DNA of 64,000 bases, from positions 62,001 through 126,000 of the forward strand of contig NZ_JAIXUB010000009.1 in assembly GCF_027484205.1 (NCBI RefSeq), written 5' to 3'. The notes under the pieces are model-generated. The model saw nothing but the letters and a program-made list of their open reading frames with translations. It had not been told where the DNA came from and ran no database searches. Both the position numbers and the translations under genes were made by a program. Positions 35,010 through 44,456 of the stretch are shown in pieces. The first letter of the stretch is position 1; each line of letters starts with the position of its first letter. The stretch is from Flavobacterium sp. GTDB taxonomy: Bacteria > Bacteroidota > Bacteroidia > Flavobacteriales > Flavobacteriaceae.

Positions 35010-35543
35010 ATGATATTTGATATTCAGCCCAAATATTTGCAAAACGATTTGATAAAATTAGTTCCGCTTCATGAAAATGATTTTGAAGAATTGTATGAAG
35101 TAGCTTCCGATCCTTTAGTTTGGGAACAACATCCTAATAAATTTCGTTATCAAAGAGATGTTTTTCAAAATTTCTTTCAAGGTGCAATGGAATCCAAAGG
35201 AGCATTTTTTGTTAGAGAAGCAAAAACAAACGAACCCATTGGCAGTAGTAGATTTTATGATTACAATCCAAAAACCAGTTCAACCGAAGCTTCGGTATTA
35301 ATAGGTTATACTTTTATTGGAAGAAAGTATTGGGGAAACGGCTACAATAAGGCATTAAAAAAACTTATGATGGACTATGCTTTTCAATATGTTGATACCA
35401 TTTATTTTCATATTGGAGCTTTTAATATTCGTTCTCAAAAAGCGATAGAAAAAATAGGCGGAATAAAAATTGATGAATTTGAAGTTGAATATTACGGAGA
35501 AGATTCTAAATTGAATTATATTTATCGAATTAATAAAAAATAA
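35010..35543 (+). CDS. GNAT family N-acetyltransferase (RimJ/RimL type)
   Basis: The 177-residue protein has the GNAT layout: LIKLVPLHENDFEELYEVAS at the start, an acetyl-CoA-binding region around IGYTFIGRKYWGNGYNKAL (R/Q-x-x-G-x-G/A-like), and the late FNIRSQKAIEKIGG motif. It acetylates an amine, perhaps a protein N-terminus or an antibiotic; the substrate is unknown. Its stop abuts the ATG of the AddA-like gene, so the two should be co-transcribed. Confidence 0.87.
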   Translation: MIFDIQPKYLQNDLIKLVPLHENDFEELYEVASDPLVWEQHPNKFRYQRDVFQNFFQGAMESKGAFFVREAKTNEPIGSSRFYDYNPKTSSTEASVLIGYTFIGRKYWGNGYNKALKKLMMDYAFQYVDTIYFHIGAFNIRSQKAIEKIGGIKIDEFEVEYYGEDSKLNYIYRINKK

Positions 35544-38500
35544 ATGCAAAAACCAGCTTTCTCCATATACGACGCATCGGCAGGTTCAGGCAAAACGTAT
35601 ACTTTGGTAAAAGAATACCTTAAAATCATTCTTTTGTCTAAAAAGCAAGATGCTTATCGCAATATTCTCGCGATTACTTTTACCAATAAAGCGGTTCACG
35701 AAATGAAAAGCCGTGTGGTAGAAAGTTTGTCTGAATTTGCCAAAGAAAATCCTTCGGAAAAAGCACTGAATTTAATGCAAGTCATTCATTCAGAAACCGG
35801 AATTTCGTTATTTGATATTAAAGAAAAAGCCAAAAGTATTATCAAGAATTTGATTCACAATTACGCAGCTTTTGATATTTCTACTATTGATAAATTCACG
35901 CACAAAGTCATTCGAGCTTTTGCACACGATTTGAATTTGCCTATAACATTTGATGTTTCACTTGATACCGAAAATCTTTTAACAGAAGCCGTTGATGCCA
36001 TAATCGCTCAAGCTGGTGAAGATGAAACTTTGACCAATCTTCTAGTGAATTTCACGATGGAAAAAACTGACGATGATAAAAGTTGGGACGTTTCACGTGA
36101 AATTATGGAAACAGGAAAACTAATTTTAAACGAAAACAACCGAGAAGAAATTAGTCATTTTAACAATAAATCAATTTCTGAATTTGTTGAAATCAAAAAT
36201 AGATTAGTTGAGTTTTGTAAAGAAATCGAAGCTGAAACCATTGCTCAAGCTACAGAGACATTGATTTTGATAGAAAATAATGGAATCGATTTAAAATCGT
36301 TTTCTGGGGGTTATTTTCCGAAACATTTGGTCAGTATTCAAGAAGGAAAATACAATCCAAATAACAAAACCTATCATGAATTTGAAGATATAAAAATCAA
36401 TAAAACCGCTAAAGATGGTGCCATAATTGAAAGTATTATTCCAGAATTATTGGCAATTTTAAAATCGATTTACACCAAATTCGAAAAGAAAAATTTCTAC
36501 GAAGCATTCTTAAAAAATATCACGCCACTTTCGTTGATGAATACCTTGAGTAATAAATTGCAAGAGATTCAAAAAGAGCAAAATATACTTTCAATTGCCG
36601 AATTCAACAAGTTGATAAACGAGCAAATTCAAAACCAACCTGCGCCGTTTATTTATGAGCGTTTGGGTGAAAAATACAAACATTTTTTCATTGACGAATT
36701 TCAAGATACGTCCGAAATGCAATGGCAGAATTTGATTCCGTTAATTGATAATGCTCTTTCAAGTGAAGATTTGAATGGAGAACGCGGTTCGCTCATGATT
36801 GTTGGTGACCCGAAACAATCGATTTACCGTTGGCGTGGCGGAAAAGCAGAACAATTTATAGAATTAAGTAAAGATAAAAATCCGTTTATAAATCCAAGTA
36901 AAGAGCTTTTTCCACTCGGAATTAATTGGAGAAGTTACGATCAAGTAATTGATTTTAATAATAAGTTTTTCAAATTTTTAGCCTCTAAGTTTACAAATGA
37001 AGATTACAAAGATTTGTATTTAAATCATTCGCATCAAGAATGTAATGATAAAAAAGGCGGTTATGTAAATGTGAGTTTTATTCCAAAAATCGATAAAGAT
37101 GAGGTTAATCCCGAAGCTTCGGGAGAAGATAGTTTAGACAAAAATGATTTGTATTTGGAAGCAACTTTAAATACCATTTTGAAAGTAAAAGCTAACGGAT
37201 TTAATTATAAGGATATTGTAATTTTAACAAGAAAAAAACAACCCGGAACGGCAATTGCCAATCATTTAATTGAAAATGGAATCCCAATAGTATCTTCCGA
37301 AAGTTTGTTGCTTGGTGCATCTTCAGAAGTTCAAACATGTATTTATATATTGCGATATTTAAAAAATTCAAATGATTTAGAATCGAAAGCTAATTTCTTA
37401 TATTATTTAGCTAATAATCTCCCGAAGCTTCGGGAAACAGAATTACCAATTCACGATTTTATTGCCAAAGGAATGGAATTAAAAAATGAATTGGAATTTC
37501 AAAATTGGTTGACCGAAATTAGTTCCGATCCTTCGGGAGGTTTTTCGTTTCAAAATATTCGTAAAAAAGCACTCTATGAAGCTACAGAAATAATAATCTC
37601 AAAATTGATTCCAATTGAAAAACGAAATGCCTACGTACAATATTTCTTGGATTTGATTTTGGAACACGATTTAAAAAAACAATCTGGAATTTCTGATTTT
37701 CTTACTTATTGGGAAAATAATTCCGAAAAATTAAGCATTCCATCGCCCGAAGGAAATGATGCGGTTCGTATTATGACGATTCATAAATCGAAAGGATTGG
37801 AATTTCCAGTGGTGATTTTTCCTTTTGCGGAAGAGGATTATAGCAAAGGTCCAAGAGAGAAAATATGGATAAATGCAGATGAAGAAATGATGGGTTTGCC
37901 AAAAGTTCTAGTAGATAAAAGTAGTAAAGTAGAAGGTTTTGGTGAAGATGCAGCAATAATTTACAATCAGAAAAAAGAAGAAGATTTATTAGATAATATT
38001 AATGTTTTGTATGTTGCGTTAACTCGTGCAGAAGAACAATTATATGTGATTTCGGGATTGGTTTCTGAAAACAGCAAAGGAGAATTACCTAATAATATGG
38101 CGACTTTCTTTATCGAATTTTTAGGAAGCGAATTCAATGAAGAACAATTAGAATATGAATTCGGTTCGAATGAAAAAATCTCTACAACAAAAGAAGCGGT
38201 TTCAAATGTATTGATAATTCCGCAACTTTCAGAAACATTAAACCCAAAAAACATTAAGATTGCGCAACGCGAAAGCATCATGTGGAATACCAAACAACAA
38301 AAAGCAATTGAATTCGGAAACATCATTCATGAAATCTTGGAATTTGTAAAAACTAAAAACGATATCGATTTGGCAATAACCAAAGCCATCGAAAACGGTT
38401 TGATAATTTCAAGTCAGAAAGAGGAAGTTTTAGCAACAATTTCAGACATTGTTAACCATAACGAACTAACCGATTATTTTTCGGAGGAACATAAAGTGAT

Positions 38501-38729
38501 GAATGAACAAACCATCATTCAAAAACAAGGAAATATAGCAAAACCGGATAGAATCTCAATTTCAAAAGATAAACAAGTATTTCTTTTAGATTATAAAACG
38601 GGTCAACATTTGCCAAAACATAAAACCCAATTAGAAAATTATCAAAAAGCCATTGAAGATATGGGTTACAAAGTCGAGAAAAAGTCGCTCATATATATAG
38701 GAGAAACAATTGAAGTGTTACATTTGTAG
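35544..38729 (+). CDS. addA: AddA-like UvrD/Rep helicase-nuclease
   Basis: The 1061-residue protein starts with the Walker A helicase motif YDASAGSGKTYTLVKEY. It continues with LAITFTNKAVHEMKSR (motif Ia), HFFIDEFQDTSEMQW (motif II), MIVGDPKQSIYRWRGG (III) and VRIMTIHKSKGLEFPVVIFP (V). It ends in a PD-(D/E)XK nuclease domain (GNIIHEILEF, then DRISISKDKQVFLLDYKTG). With the AddB-like protein 2.9 kb downstream it should resect DNA double-strand ends for recombination and degrade foreign linear DNA. Two identical 16-bp palindromes lie inside the gene. It abuts the GNAT gene. Confidence 0.9.
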   Translation: MQKPAFSIYDASAGSGKTYTLVKEYLKIILLSKKQDAYRNILAITFTNKAVHEMKSRVVESLSEFAKENPSEKALNLMQVIHSETGISLFDIKEKAKSIIKNLIHNYAAFDISTIDKFTHKVIRAFAHDLNLPITFDVSLDTENLLTEAVDAIIAQAGEDETLTNLLVNFTMEKTDDDKSWDVSREIMETGKLILNENNREEISHFNNKSISEFVEIKNRLVEFCKEIEAETIAQATETLILIENNGIDLKSFSGGYFPKHLVSIQEGKYNPNNKTYHEFEDIKINKTAKDGAIIESIIPELLAILKSIYTKFEKKNFYEAFLKNITPLSLMNTLSNKLQEIQKEQNILSIAEFNKLINEQIQNQPAPFIYERLGEKYKHFFIDEFQDTSEMQWQNLIPLIDNALSSEDLNGERGSLMIVGDPKQSIYRWRGGKAEQFIELSKDKNPFINPSKELFPLGINWRSYDQVIDFNNKFFKFLASKFTNEDYKDLYLNHSHQECNDKKGGYVNVSFIPKIDKDEVNPEASGEDSLDKNDLYLEATLNTILKVKANGFNYKDIVILTRKKQPGTAIANHLIENGIPIVSSESLLLGASSEVQTCIYILRYLKNSNDLESKANFLYYLANNLPKLRETELPIHDFIAKGMELKNELEFQNWLTEISSDPSGGFSFQNIRKKALYEATEIIISKLIPIEKRNAYVQYFLDLILEHDLKKQSGISDFLTYWENNSEKLSIPSPEGNDAVRIMTIHKSKGLEFPVVIFPFAEEDYSKGPREKIWINADEEMMGLPKVLVDKSSKVEGFGEDAAIIYNQKKEEDLLDNINVLYVALTRAEEQLYVISGLVSENSKGELPNNMATFFIEFLGSEFNEEQLEYEFGSNEKISTTKEAVSNVLIIPQLSETLNPKNIKIAQRESIMWNTKQQKAIEFGNIIHEILEFVKTKNDIDLAITKAIENGLIISSQKEEVLATISDIVNHNELTDYFSEEHKVMNEQTIIQKQGNIAKPDRISISKDKQVFLLDYKTGQHLPKHKTQLENYQKAIEDMGYKVEKKSLIYIGETIEVLHL
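37109..37124. repeat. 16-bp palindrome, copy 1, inside addA-like gene
   Basis: TCCCGAAGCTTCGGGA is a perfect palindrome, here read as part of NPEASG. The same 16-mer recurs 311 bp downstream in another reading frame. Confidence 0.9.
37420..37435. repeat. 16-bp palindrome, copy 2, inside addA-like gene
   Basis: The sequence is identical to 37109-37124 but translated as LPKLRE. A half-site, CCTTCGGGAGG, lies about 95 bp further on. Confidence 0.9.
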
Positions 38730-38775
38730 CATCAGAAAATAGATAAAAGAAAATAGAGTGTAGACTTTACAATAA

Positions 38776-38824
38776 TTCGTGAAATTAAACGATTCCGAGT
38801 TCGTGTAAATTCGTGCAATTCGTG
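38776..38824 (+). repeat. Four TTCGTG repeats upstream of kbl
   Basis: TTCGTG occurs at 38776, 38800, 38810 and 38819 in the gap between the addA-like gene and kbl. Function is unknown; it may be a degenerate copy of a dispersed intergenic repeat. Confidence 0.6.
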
Positions 38825-38846
38825 TCAAAACAAAACAAACTAAAAT

Positions 38847-40037
38847 ATGTACGGAAAAATTCAACAACACCTGCAAAACGAACTAAATACTATTGAGCAA
38901 AATGGTATTTTCAAAAAAGAACGCATTATAACTTCTCCACAAGGAGCAGAAATTACAGTTAATGGCGAAACGGTTTTAAACTTTTGTGCTAATAACTATT
39001 TAGGTTTATCATCTCATCCAGAAGTGGTTCAAGCAGCAAAAGATGCTTTAGATTCTCACGGCTTCGGAATGTCATCTGTGCGTTTCATTTGTGGAACTCA
39101 AGACATTCATAAAACATTAGAACAAAAAATTGCTAATTTTTATGGAACAGAAGATACTATTTTATATGCAGCAGCATTTGATGCAAATGGAGGTGTTTTC
39201 GAACCATTATTAGGAGAAGAAGATTGTATTATTTCTGATTCTTTGAATCACGCTTCTATTATTGATGGCGTTCGTTTGTGTAAAGCAGCACGTTACCGTT
39301 ATGAAAATTCCAATATGGAAGATTTAGAAAATCAATTAAAGAAAGCGGTTGAAGCAGGACATCGTTTCAAACTTATTGTTACTGACGGAGTTTTCTCAAT
39401 GGATGGATTAGTAGCGCCATTAGATAAAATCTGTGATTTAGCCGATAAATATGATGCCTTAGTAATGGTTGACGAATGTCACGCAGCAGGATTCATAGGC
39501 GCAACAGGAAAAGGAACACTCGAAGCAAAAGGCGTGATGGGAAGAGTGGATATCATTACAGGAACATTAGGGAAAGCGCTTGGTGGCGCAATGGGCGGAT
39601 ATACTACAGCAAAGAAAGAAGTTATTGAAATTTTACGTCAGCGTTCTCGTCCGTATTTGTTTTCGAACTCTTTAGCACCAGCAATAGTTGGAGCTTCAAT
39701 TAAAGTATTCGAACTCCTAGAAAAAGACACCTCATTAAGAGATAAACTGGAATGGAACACTAATTATTTCAAAGCTGGAATGAAAGCTGCAGGACTTGAT
39801 ATTATTGATGGAGATTCAGCAATTGTGCCTGTGATGCTTTATGATGCCAAGCTTTCTCAAATAATGGCAGATGAATTACTTAAAAAAGGAATTTATGTAA
39901 TTGGTTTCTTTTATCCTGTGGTTCCAAAGGACAAAGCAAGGATTAGAGTTCAGCTTTCGGCGGCACATACTAAAGAGCATCTTGATAAAGCAATTGAGGC
40001 ATTTACAGAAGTTGGTAAAGCGCTAAAAATCATATAA
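38847..40037 (+). CDS. kbl: Glycine C-acetyltransferase (2-amino-3-ketobutyrate CoA ligase)
   Basis: The 396-residue PLP enzyme of the alpha-oxoamine synthase family has [18 protein letters not shown] near the N-terminus, the PLP-stacking His region [22 protein letters not shown], and the Schiff-base lysine in [14 protein letters not shown]. It cleaves 2-amino-3-ketobutyrate with CoA to glycine and acetyl-CoA in threonine breakdown. Threonine dehydrogenase, its usual partner, is not in the window. Length and motifs favour Kbl over BioF or HemA. Confidence 0.95.
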   Translation: MYGKIQQHLQNELNTIEQNGIFKKERIITSPQGAEITVNGETVLNFCANNYLGLSSHPEVVQAAKDALDSHGFGMSSVRFICGTQDIHKTLEQKIANFYGTEDTILYAAAFDANGGVFEPLLGEEDCIISDSLNHASIIDGVRLCKAARYRYENSNMEDLENQLKKAVEAGHRFKLIVTDGVFSMDGLVAPLDKICDLADKYDALVMVDECHAAGFIGATGKGTLEAKGVMGRVDIITGTLGKALGGAMGGYTTAKKEVIEILRQRSRPYLFSNSLAPAIVGASIKVFELLEKDTSLRDKLEWNTNYFKAGMKAAGLDIIDGDSAIVPVMLYDAKLSQIMADELLKKGIYVIGFFYPVVPKDKARIRVQLSAAHTKEHLDKAIEAFTEVGKALKII

Positions 40038-40059
40038 AGTAGAATTTTTTCTACAACAT

Positions 40060-40090
40060 TTTGATAATTCAATAATTGGTGTTACTTTTG
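40060..40090 (+). promoter_or_regulatory. Promoter of the OmpA-family gene
   Basis: TTTG at 40060-40063, 19-nt spacing, TACTTTTG at 40083-40090; the leader is about 30 nt. A good consensus, as expected for an abundant outer-membrane protein. Confidence 0.7.
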
Positions 40091-40125
40091 CACCATTATA
40101 TCTTTATAATCTAACAAAATTAAGT

Positions 40126-41529
40126 ATGAAACATCTTAACAAATTATTTGCTTTATTGATGCTTTTAGGATTAAGTTCTCAAGCACAAGATAGTAACAAC
40201 AAATGGGCTATTTCGTTTGGTGTAAACGCAGTAGACGGAGGTAGAGTAAGTGCTGCTTCTAAATTAGAGGATCAATTTTCTCAGTATTTTGATGCTAACA
40301 GATATTGGAATATTCTTCCATCTGTGTCTTATTTAAACGTATCAAGAAATGTAGGAAATAATTTTTCTTTCGGTGTAACAGGTTCTGTAAACAAAATGAA
40401 AAAGTTTGTTAGCGAAAGAGTTTATCCTTCAACTGATTATGTAGTTACAAATCCTGGTGATTTAAATTACTACGCTGTTGATGGTATTGTTAAATATAGC
40501 TTTATGAATCTATTAGGTTCAAAATGGTTAGAGCCATCTGCACATGTTGGTGGAGGTTACACTTGGTTAGGTGATGATGCTAAAGGTGGAACTGTAAATG
40601 GAGGTTTAGGTATAACTTTTTGGTTTACTGAGCAAGTTGGTCTTTCTTTTCAATCAACTTACAAACATTCATTTGATTCAAGAGATAATGCTGATGCTAT
40701 CCCAACTCACTTGCAACACTTTGGAGGTTTAACTTTCAAATTTGGTGCTAGCGATAAAGATAATGATGGTATCTACGATAAAGATGACGCTTGTCCAGAT
40801 GTATTTGGATTAAAAGCTTTCAATGGTTGTCCTGATACTGACGGTGACGGAATCGAAGATTCTAAAGATTCTTGTCCAGAAGAAGCTGGAACAGTTGAAA
40901 TGAACGGTTGTCCTGATACTGACGGTGACGGAATTGCTGATAAAGATGATGCTTGTGTTGATGTAGCAGGTTTAAAATCTTTAGCTGGTTGTCCAGATGC
41001 TGATGGTGACGGAATTGCTGATAAAGATGATTCTTGTCCAACTGTAAAAGGTCCAAAAGAAAACAAAGGTTGTCCTTGGCCAGATAGAGATGGTGATAAC
41101 GTATTAGACAAAGATGATAAATGTCCAGATGTTAAAGGTACTGTAGCTAATCAAGGTTGTCCTGAAGTTTCTGACGAAGCTATCAAAAGATTAAATGATT
41201 ATGCTAAAACTATCTTATTCGATACTAACAAAGCTACTTTCCAACAAAGAACTTACCCAGTATTAGAAGCTATTACTGCTATCTTGAAAGAATACCCAAG
41301 TGCTAACTTCTCAATTGAAGGACACACTGATTCTGATGGTAAAGATGCTGCTAACTTAACTTTGTCTGAAAACAGAGCTGCTGCAGTTAAAAATTACTTA
41401 ATCGAAAAAGGTATCGCTTCTTCAAGATTATCATCTAAAGGTTTCGGTGAGTCAATGCCAATTGATTCTAACAAAACTAAAGCTGGTAAAGCTAATAACA
41501 GAAGAGTTGAAGTGAAATTAGTAAAATAA
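40126..41529 (+). CDS. OmpA-family outer-membrane protein with thrombospondin type 3 repeats
   Basis: The 467-residue protein has a signal peptide ending SSQAQ and an N-terminal eight-strand-type barrel (about 20-205). Five calcium-binding TSP3 repeats follow (about 205-345, each DxDGDGIxDxxDxCP...GCP), then a C-terminal OmpA peptidoglycan-binding domain with [10 protein letters not shown] and [10 protein letters not shown]. It anchors the outer membrane to the cell wall. The TSP3 repeats show close nucleotide similarity to each other. The coding strand uses more C-ending codons such as AAC and GAC than its neighbours, consistent with high expression. It has its own promoter and terminator. 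Confidence 0.94.
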   Translation: MKHLNKLFALLMLLGLSSQAQDSNNKWAISFGVNAVDGGRVSAASKLEDQFSQYFDANRYWNILPSVSYLNVSRNVGNNFSFGVTGSVNKMKKFVSERVYPSTDYVVTNPGDLNYYAVDGIVKYSFMNLLGSKWLEPSAHVGGGYTWLGDDAKGGTVNGGLGITFWFTEQVGLSFQSTYKHSFDSRDNADAIPTHLQHFGGLTFKFGASDKDNDGIYDKDDACPDVFGLKAFNGCPDTDGDGIEDSKDSCPEEAGTVEMNGCPDTDGDGIADKDDACVDVAGLKSLAGCPDADGDGIADKDDSCPTVKGPKENKGCPWPDRDGDNVLDKDDKCPDVKGTVANQGCPEVSDEAIKRLNDYAKTILFDTNKATFQQRTYPVLEAITAILKEYPSANFSIEGHTDSDGKDAANLTLSENRAAAVKNYLIEKGIASSRLSSKGFGESMPIDSNKTKAGKANNRRVEVKLVK

Positions 41530-41551
41530 TTTCTTCCAAAATATTTTTAAG

Positions 41552-41581
41552 AAACGCCTCGATTTATCGGGGCGTTTTTTT
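41552..41581 (+). terminator. Intrinsic terminator after OmpA gene
   Basis: AAACGCCTCGAT pairs with ATCGGGGCGTTT (one wobble), followed by a T-run. It ends 12 nt before the AddB-like ATG. Confidence 0.88.
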
Positions 41582-41592
41582 ATATTTATAAA

Positions 41593-44349
41593 ATGAATAA
41601 CAACTCATTTTTAAATAAACTTGCTAAAGTAATTGTCACTGATTATTCTGATAATTTTTCAGATTTAATAATTATTCTGCCTAACAGAAGAGCTAAAGTT
41701 TTTCTTATTGATGAGCTAAAAAAGGAAACAACTACAACTATATTTTCTCCTGAAATTATAAGTATTGAAGACTTTGTTCAAAACATTGCAGGAATTCGTT
41801 CTATTGATAGCGTCGAATTATTATTCGAGTTTTATAATGTGTATCTTTCAGTAACTGACAAAGACCAAGAATCTTTCGAAACCTTTGCTAATTGGGCAAA
41901 AACATTACTTCAAGATTTCAACGAAATTGATCGGTATCTTCTTGAACCAGATAAGATTCTTAAATATCTTGAAAATATTAAGGAAGTCGAACATTGGGCA
42001 GTTGACATTGACAAACGAACCGACTTAATTGATAAATATTTAATTTTCTGGAAAAAACTTCCACTGTATTATCATTCACTTTATAATTATTTATTACATA
42101 AAGGAATTGGTTATCAAGGTCTGATTTATAGAGAAGCAGTTGATAATCTTAACCATTTTTCAGAAACTATAAAAGATAAAAAATTCCTTTTCGCTGGATT
42201 TAATGCTTTGAACCATGCCGAAGAAAAAATTATACAACATCTTTTAGCGATTGATAGAGCCAAAATCTATTGGGATATCGATGAAACTTTTTTGAATGAT
42301 CCATTTCACGATACAGGACTTTTTCAAAGAAGATTCAAATCCTCTTGGCCATATTATAAAACCAATCCCTATGAATGGATTACGAATGATTTTAAGCATG
42401 AAAAGAACATTCAAGTTATTGGTACACCAAAAGCAATTGGTCAAGCCAAAATTGTAGGCGAAATAATTGAAAAACAAAGTATTCAAAACGAAGGTAAACT
42501 TCAAAATGTTGCCGTAGTTCTTGGCGAAGAATCGCTTTTGGTTCCCATTTTATATTCGCTTCCATCCAATGTTGATGCATTAAATATTACGATGGGTTAT
42601 TCAAGTAAAAATAATCCAGCGCAATTGCTTATCGCCAAACTATTTAAAGCACATACTAATGCCATTTCGAGAAACGCTTCAAGCTATGTATTTTATTACA
42701 AAGACGTTTTGGATATTTTGACGCATCCACTGATTGAACCTTACATCAATACTAAAGAATTGGTAAACCGAATCAATCAGAACAATTATACTTTCATAGT
42801 TCACAAACGAATCCTAGAATTGCAAGAAAATCAGAATGAATTATTTCAATTGATTTTTCAAAAATGGGATACTTCTTCTGTAACTATTTTGGAAAATTTG
42901 AGTCAGATTTTACTCAAAATAAAATCCAATTTGAGTTCCGACAATGACGAAGAAAAGATTACCAATGCTTTTGTTTATTCGATTTTCAAAGTGATAAACA
43001 AAATGATTTCGTATTTTTCATCTAATTCAAATATCGATTCTGTTGAAACACTTTTTGCTATTTACAAACAAGTAATTGATGTTGCTGAAGTTTCTTTTGA
43101 AGGCGAACCTTTAAACGGATTGCAAATTATGGGAGTTTTGGAAAGTCGTGTGCTCGATTTCGAAACTGTAATAATCACATCGGTAAATGAAGGCAAATTT
43201 CCTGCTGGAAAAAGCATGAATTCGTTCATTCCTTATGATGTAAAAAAAGAATATGGTTTGCCAACTTTTAAAGAAAAAGACGCCATTTATACTTATCATT
43301 TCTATCATTTATTACAACGTGCTAAAAATATTTATTTGCTGTATAATTCTGATAGTGAAGGTTTAGACGCTGGAGAACGAAGTCGTTTTATCACACAATT
43401 AGAAGTCGAAAAACAACCGAATCACAATTTGACATTTCAAACGTACAATGCTAATGTTCCTGAAATTGCACATCAACCTTTAGTAATTCCAAAATCGGAA
43501 AAAGTGTTGTTGCGATTGAAAGAAATTGCTGACAAAGGATTTTCTCCATCAGCATTGACGACGTATATTCGAAATCCGATTCAGTTTTATTTCCAAAGAA
43601 TATTACGAATTTCCGAAACCGATGAAGTAGAAGAAAATATCGCAGTAAATACACTTGGAACCATCATTCACGGAACTTTAGAAGAATTGTACAAACCATT
43701 TATTGGTAAGATTTTAATTGAAAATGATATTAAAATTTGCATCAAAAATATCGATGAAGAAGTGTTGAAACAATTCAAATTAGTTTACAAAGAAGGCGAA
43801 ATCAAAAAAGGAAGAAATCTGCTAGCTTTTGAAGTTGCCAAACGAAATGTATTGAATTTCTTGAAACTAGAATTGGAAGCCATTCAAAACGGAGATGAAA
43901 TTCAGATTATTGCCTTAGAGAAACATTTAGAACGTGAATTAATTCATCCAAAATTACCATTTTCTGTTACAATTGGCGGAAATGTAGACAGAATCGAAAA
44001 TCGAAACGGAAGAATTAGAATAATCGATTACAAAACCGGAAATGTTACAAAACCAAGTGTCACTTTAAAATCCTGGAATGGCTTAACAGAAGACATCAAA
44101 AACGATAAAATTATTCAAATTCTTGCCTACGCATTTATGTATGAAAAAGAAGCCAAAGGCCTAGAAATCGAAGCCGGAATTATATCTTTCAAAAACTTAA
44201 AAAATGGATTTTTGCCATTTAGTTTCAAAGAAGGTAAAGAAACAATAGAAGTAATTTCACCCGAAATAATGGAGAGTTATATTGAAGAAATTGTGGTTTT
44301 GTTAAATGAAATTTTGAGTGTTGATGTGGCTTTTGAGGAGAAAGTTTAA
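41593..44349 (+). CDS. addB: AddB-like PD-(D/E)XK nuclease-helicase
   Basis: The 918-residue partner of the AddA-like protein has an inactive-helicase-type N-terminus (IILPNRRAKVFLIDEL, without a Walker A motif) and a C-terminal RecB-type nuclease with LGTIIHGTLEELY and VDRIENRNGRIRIIDYKTG. In well-studied AddB the nuclease is braced by a 4Fe-4S cluster held by four Cys. Here the first Cys position reads TYIRNPIQFYF (Asn) and the protein ends without the C-terminal Cys cluster, so no cluster is expected. It would act with AddA in double-strand break resection. kbl and ompA separate the two genes. Confidence 0.85.
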   Translation: MNNNSFLNKLAKVIVTDYSDNFSDLIIILPNRRAKVFLIDELKKETTTTIFSPEIISIEDFVQNIAGIRSIDSVELLFEFYNVYLSVTDKDQESFETFANWAKTLLQDFNEIDRYLLEPDKILKYLENIKEVEHWAVDIDKRTDLIDKYLIFWKKLPLYYHSLYNYLLHKGIGYQGLIYREAVDNLNHFSETIKDKKFLFAGFNALNHAEEKIIQHLLAIDRAKIYWDIDETFLNDPFHDTGLFQRRFKSSWPYYKTNPYEWITNDFKHEKNIQVIGTPKAIGQAKIVGEIIEKQSIQNEGKLQNVAVVLGEESLLVPILYSLPSNVDALNITMGYSSKNNPAQLLIAKLFKAHTNAISRNASSYVFYYKDVLDILTHPLIEPYINTKELVNRINQNNYTFIVHKRILELQENQNELFQLIFQKWDTSSVTILENLSQILLKIKSNLSSDNDEEKITNAFVYSIFKVINKMISYFSSNSNIDSVETLFAIYKQVIDVAEVSFEGEPLNGLQIMGVLESRVLDFETVIITSVNEGKFPAGKSMNSFIPYDVKKEYGLPTFKEKDAIYTYHFYHLLQRAKNIYLLYNSDSEGLDAGERSRFITQLEVEKQPNHNLTFQTYNANVPEIAHQPLVIPKSEKVLLRLKEIADKGFSPSALTTYIRNPIQFYFQRILRISETDEVEENIAVNTLGTIIHGTLEELYKPFIGKILIENDIKICIKNIDEEVLKQFKLVYKEGEIKKGRNLLAFEVAKRNVLNFLKLELEAIQNGDEIQIIALEKHLERELIHPKLPFSVTIGGNVDRIENRNGRIRIIDYKTGNVTKPSVTLKSWNGLTEDIKNDKIIQILAYAFMYEKEAKGLEIEAGIISFKNLKNGFLPFSFKEGKETIEVISPEIMESYIEEIVVLLNEILSVDVAFEEKV

Positions 44350-44352
44350 CAC

Positions 44353-44456
44353 TTAACCGCAAAGGCGCTAAGTTTTTCGCAAAGTTCGCAAGTTTTTTAT
44401 ATTTTTAGAAAGAAAGCTTAGTGACCTTCGTGCATTCTTCGTGTCTTTGCGGTTAA
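44353..44456. repeat. Long inverted repeat between convergent genes
   Basis: TTAACCGCAAAG (44353-44364) and CTTTGCGGTTAA (44445-44456) are perfect inverted arms. Inside are further CGCAAAG and CTTCGTG-like pieces. The right arm overlaps the stop codon of the hydrolase. It resembles dispersed intergenic repeats of flavobacteria and may act as a bidirectional terminator. Confidence 0.7.

Noticed and set aside
40773-41111. Minus-strand ORF of 112 codons inside the OmpA gene
   Set aside because: Antisense shadow of the repetitive TSP3 calcium-binding repeats.
40126-41529. Direct repeats in the TSP3 region as a CRISPR-like array
   Set aside because: They are coding repeats in frame with the DxDGDG motif, with no spacers of unique sequence.
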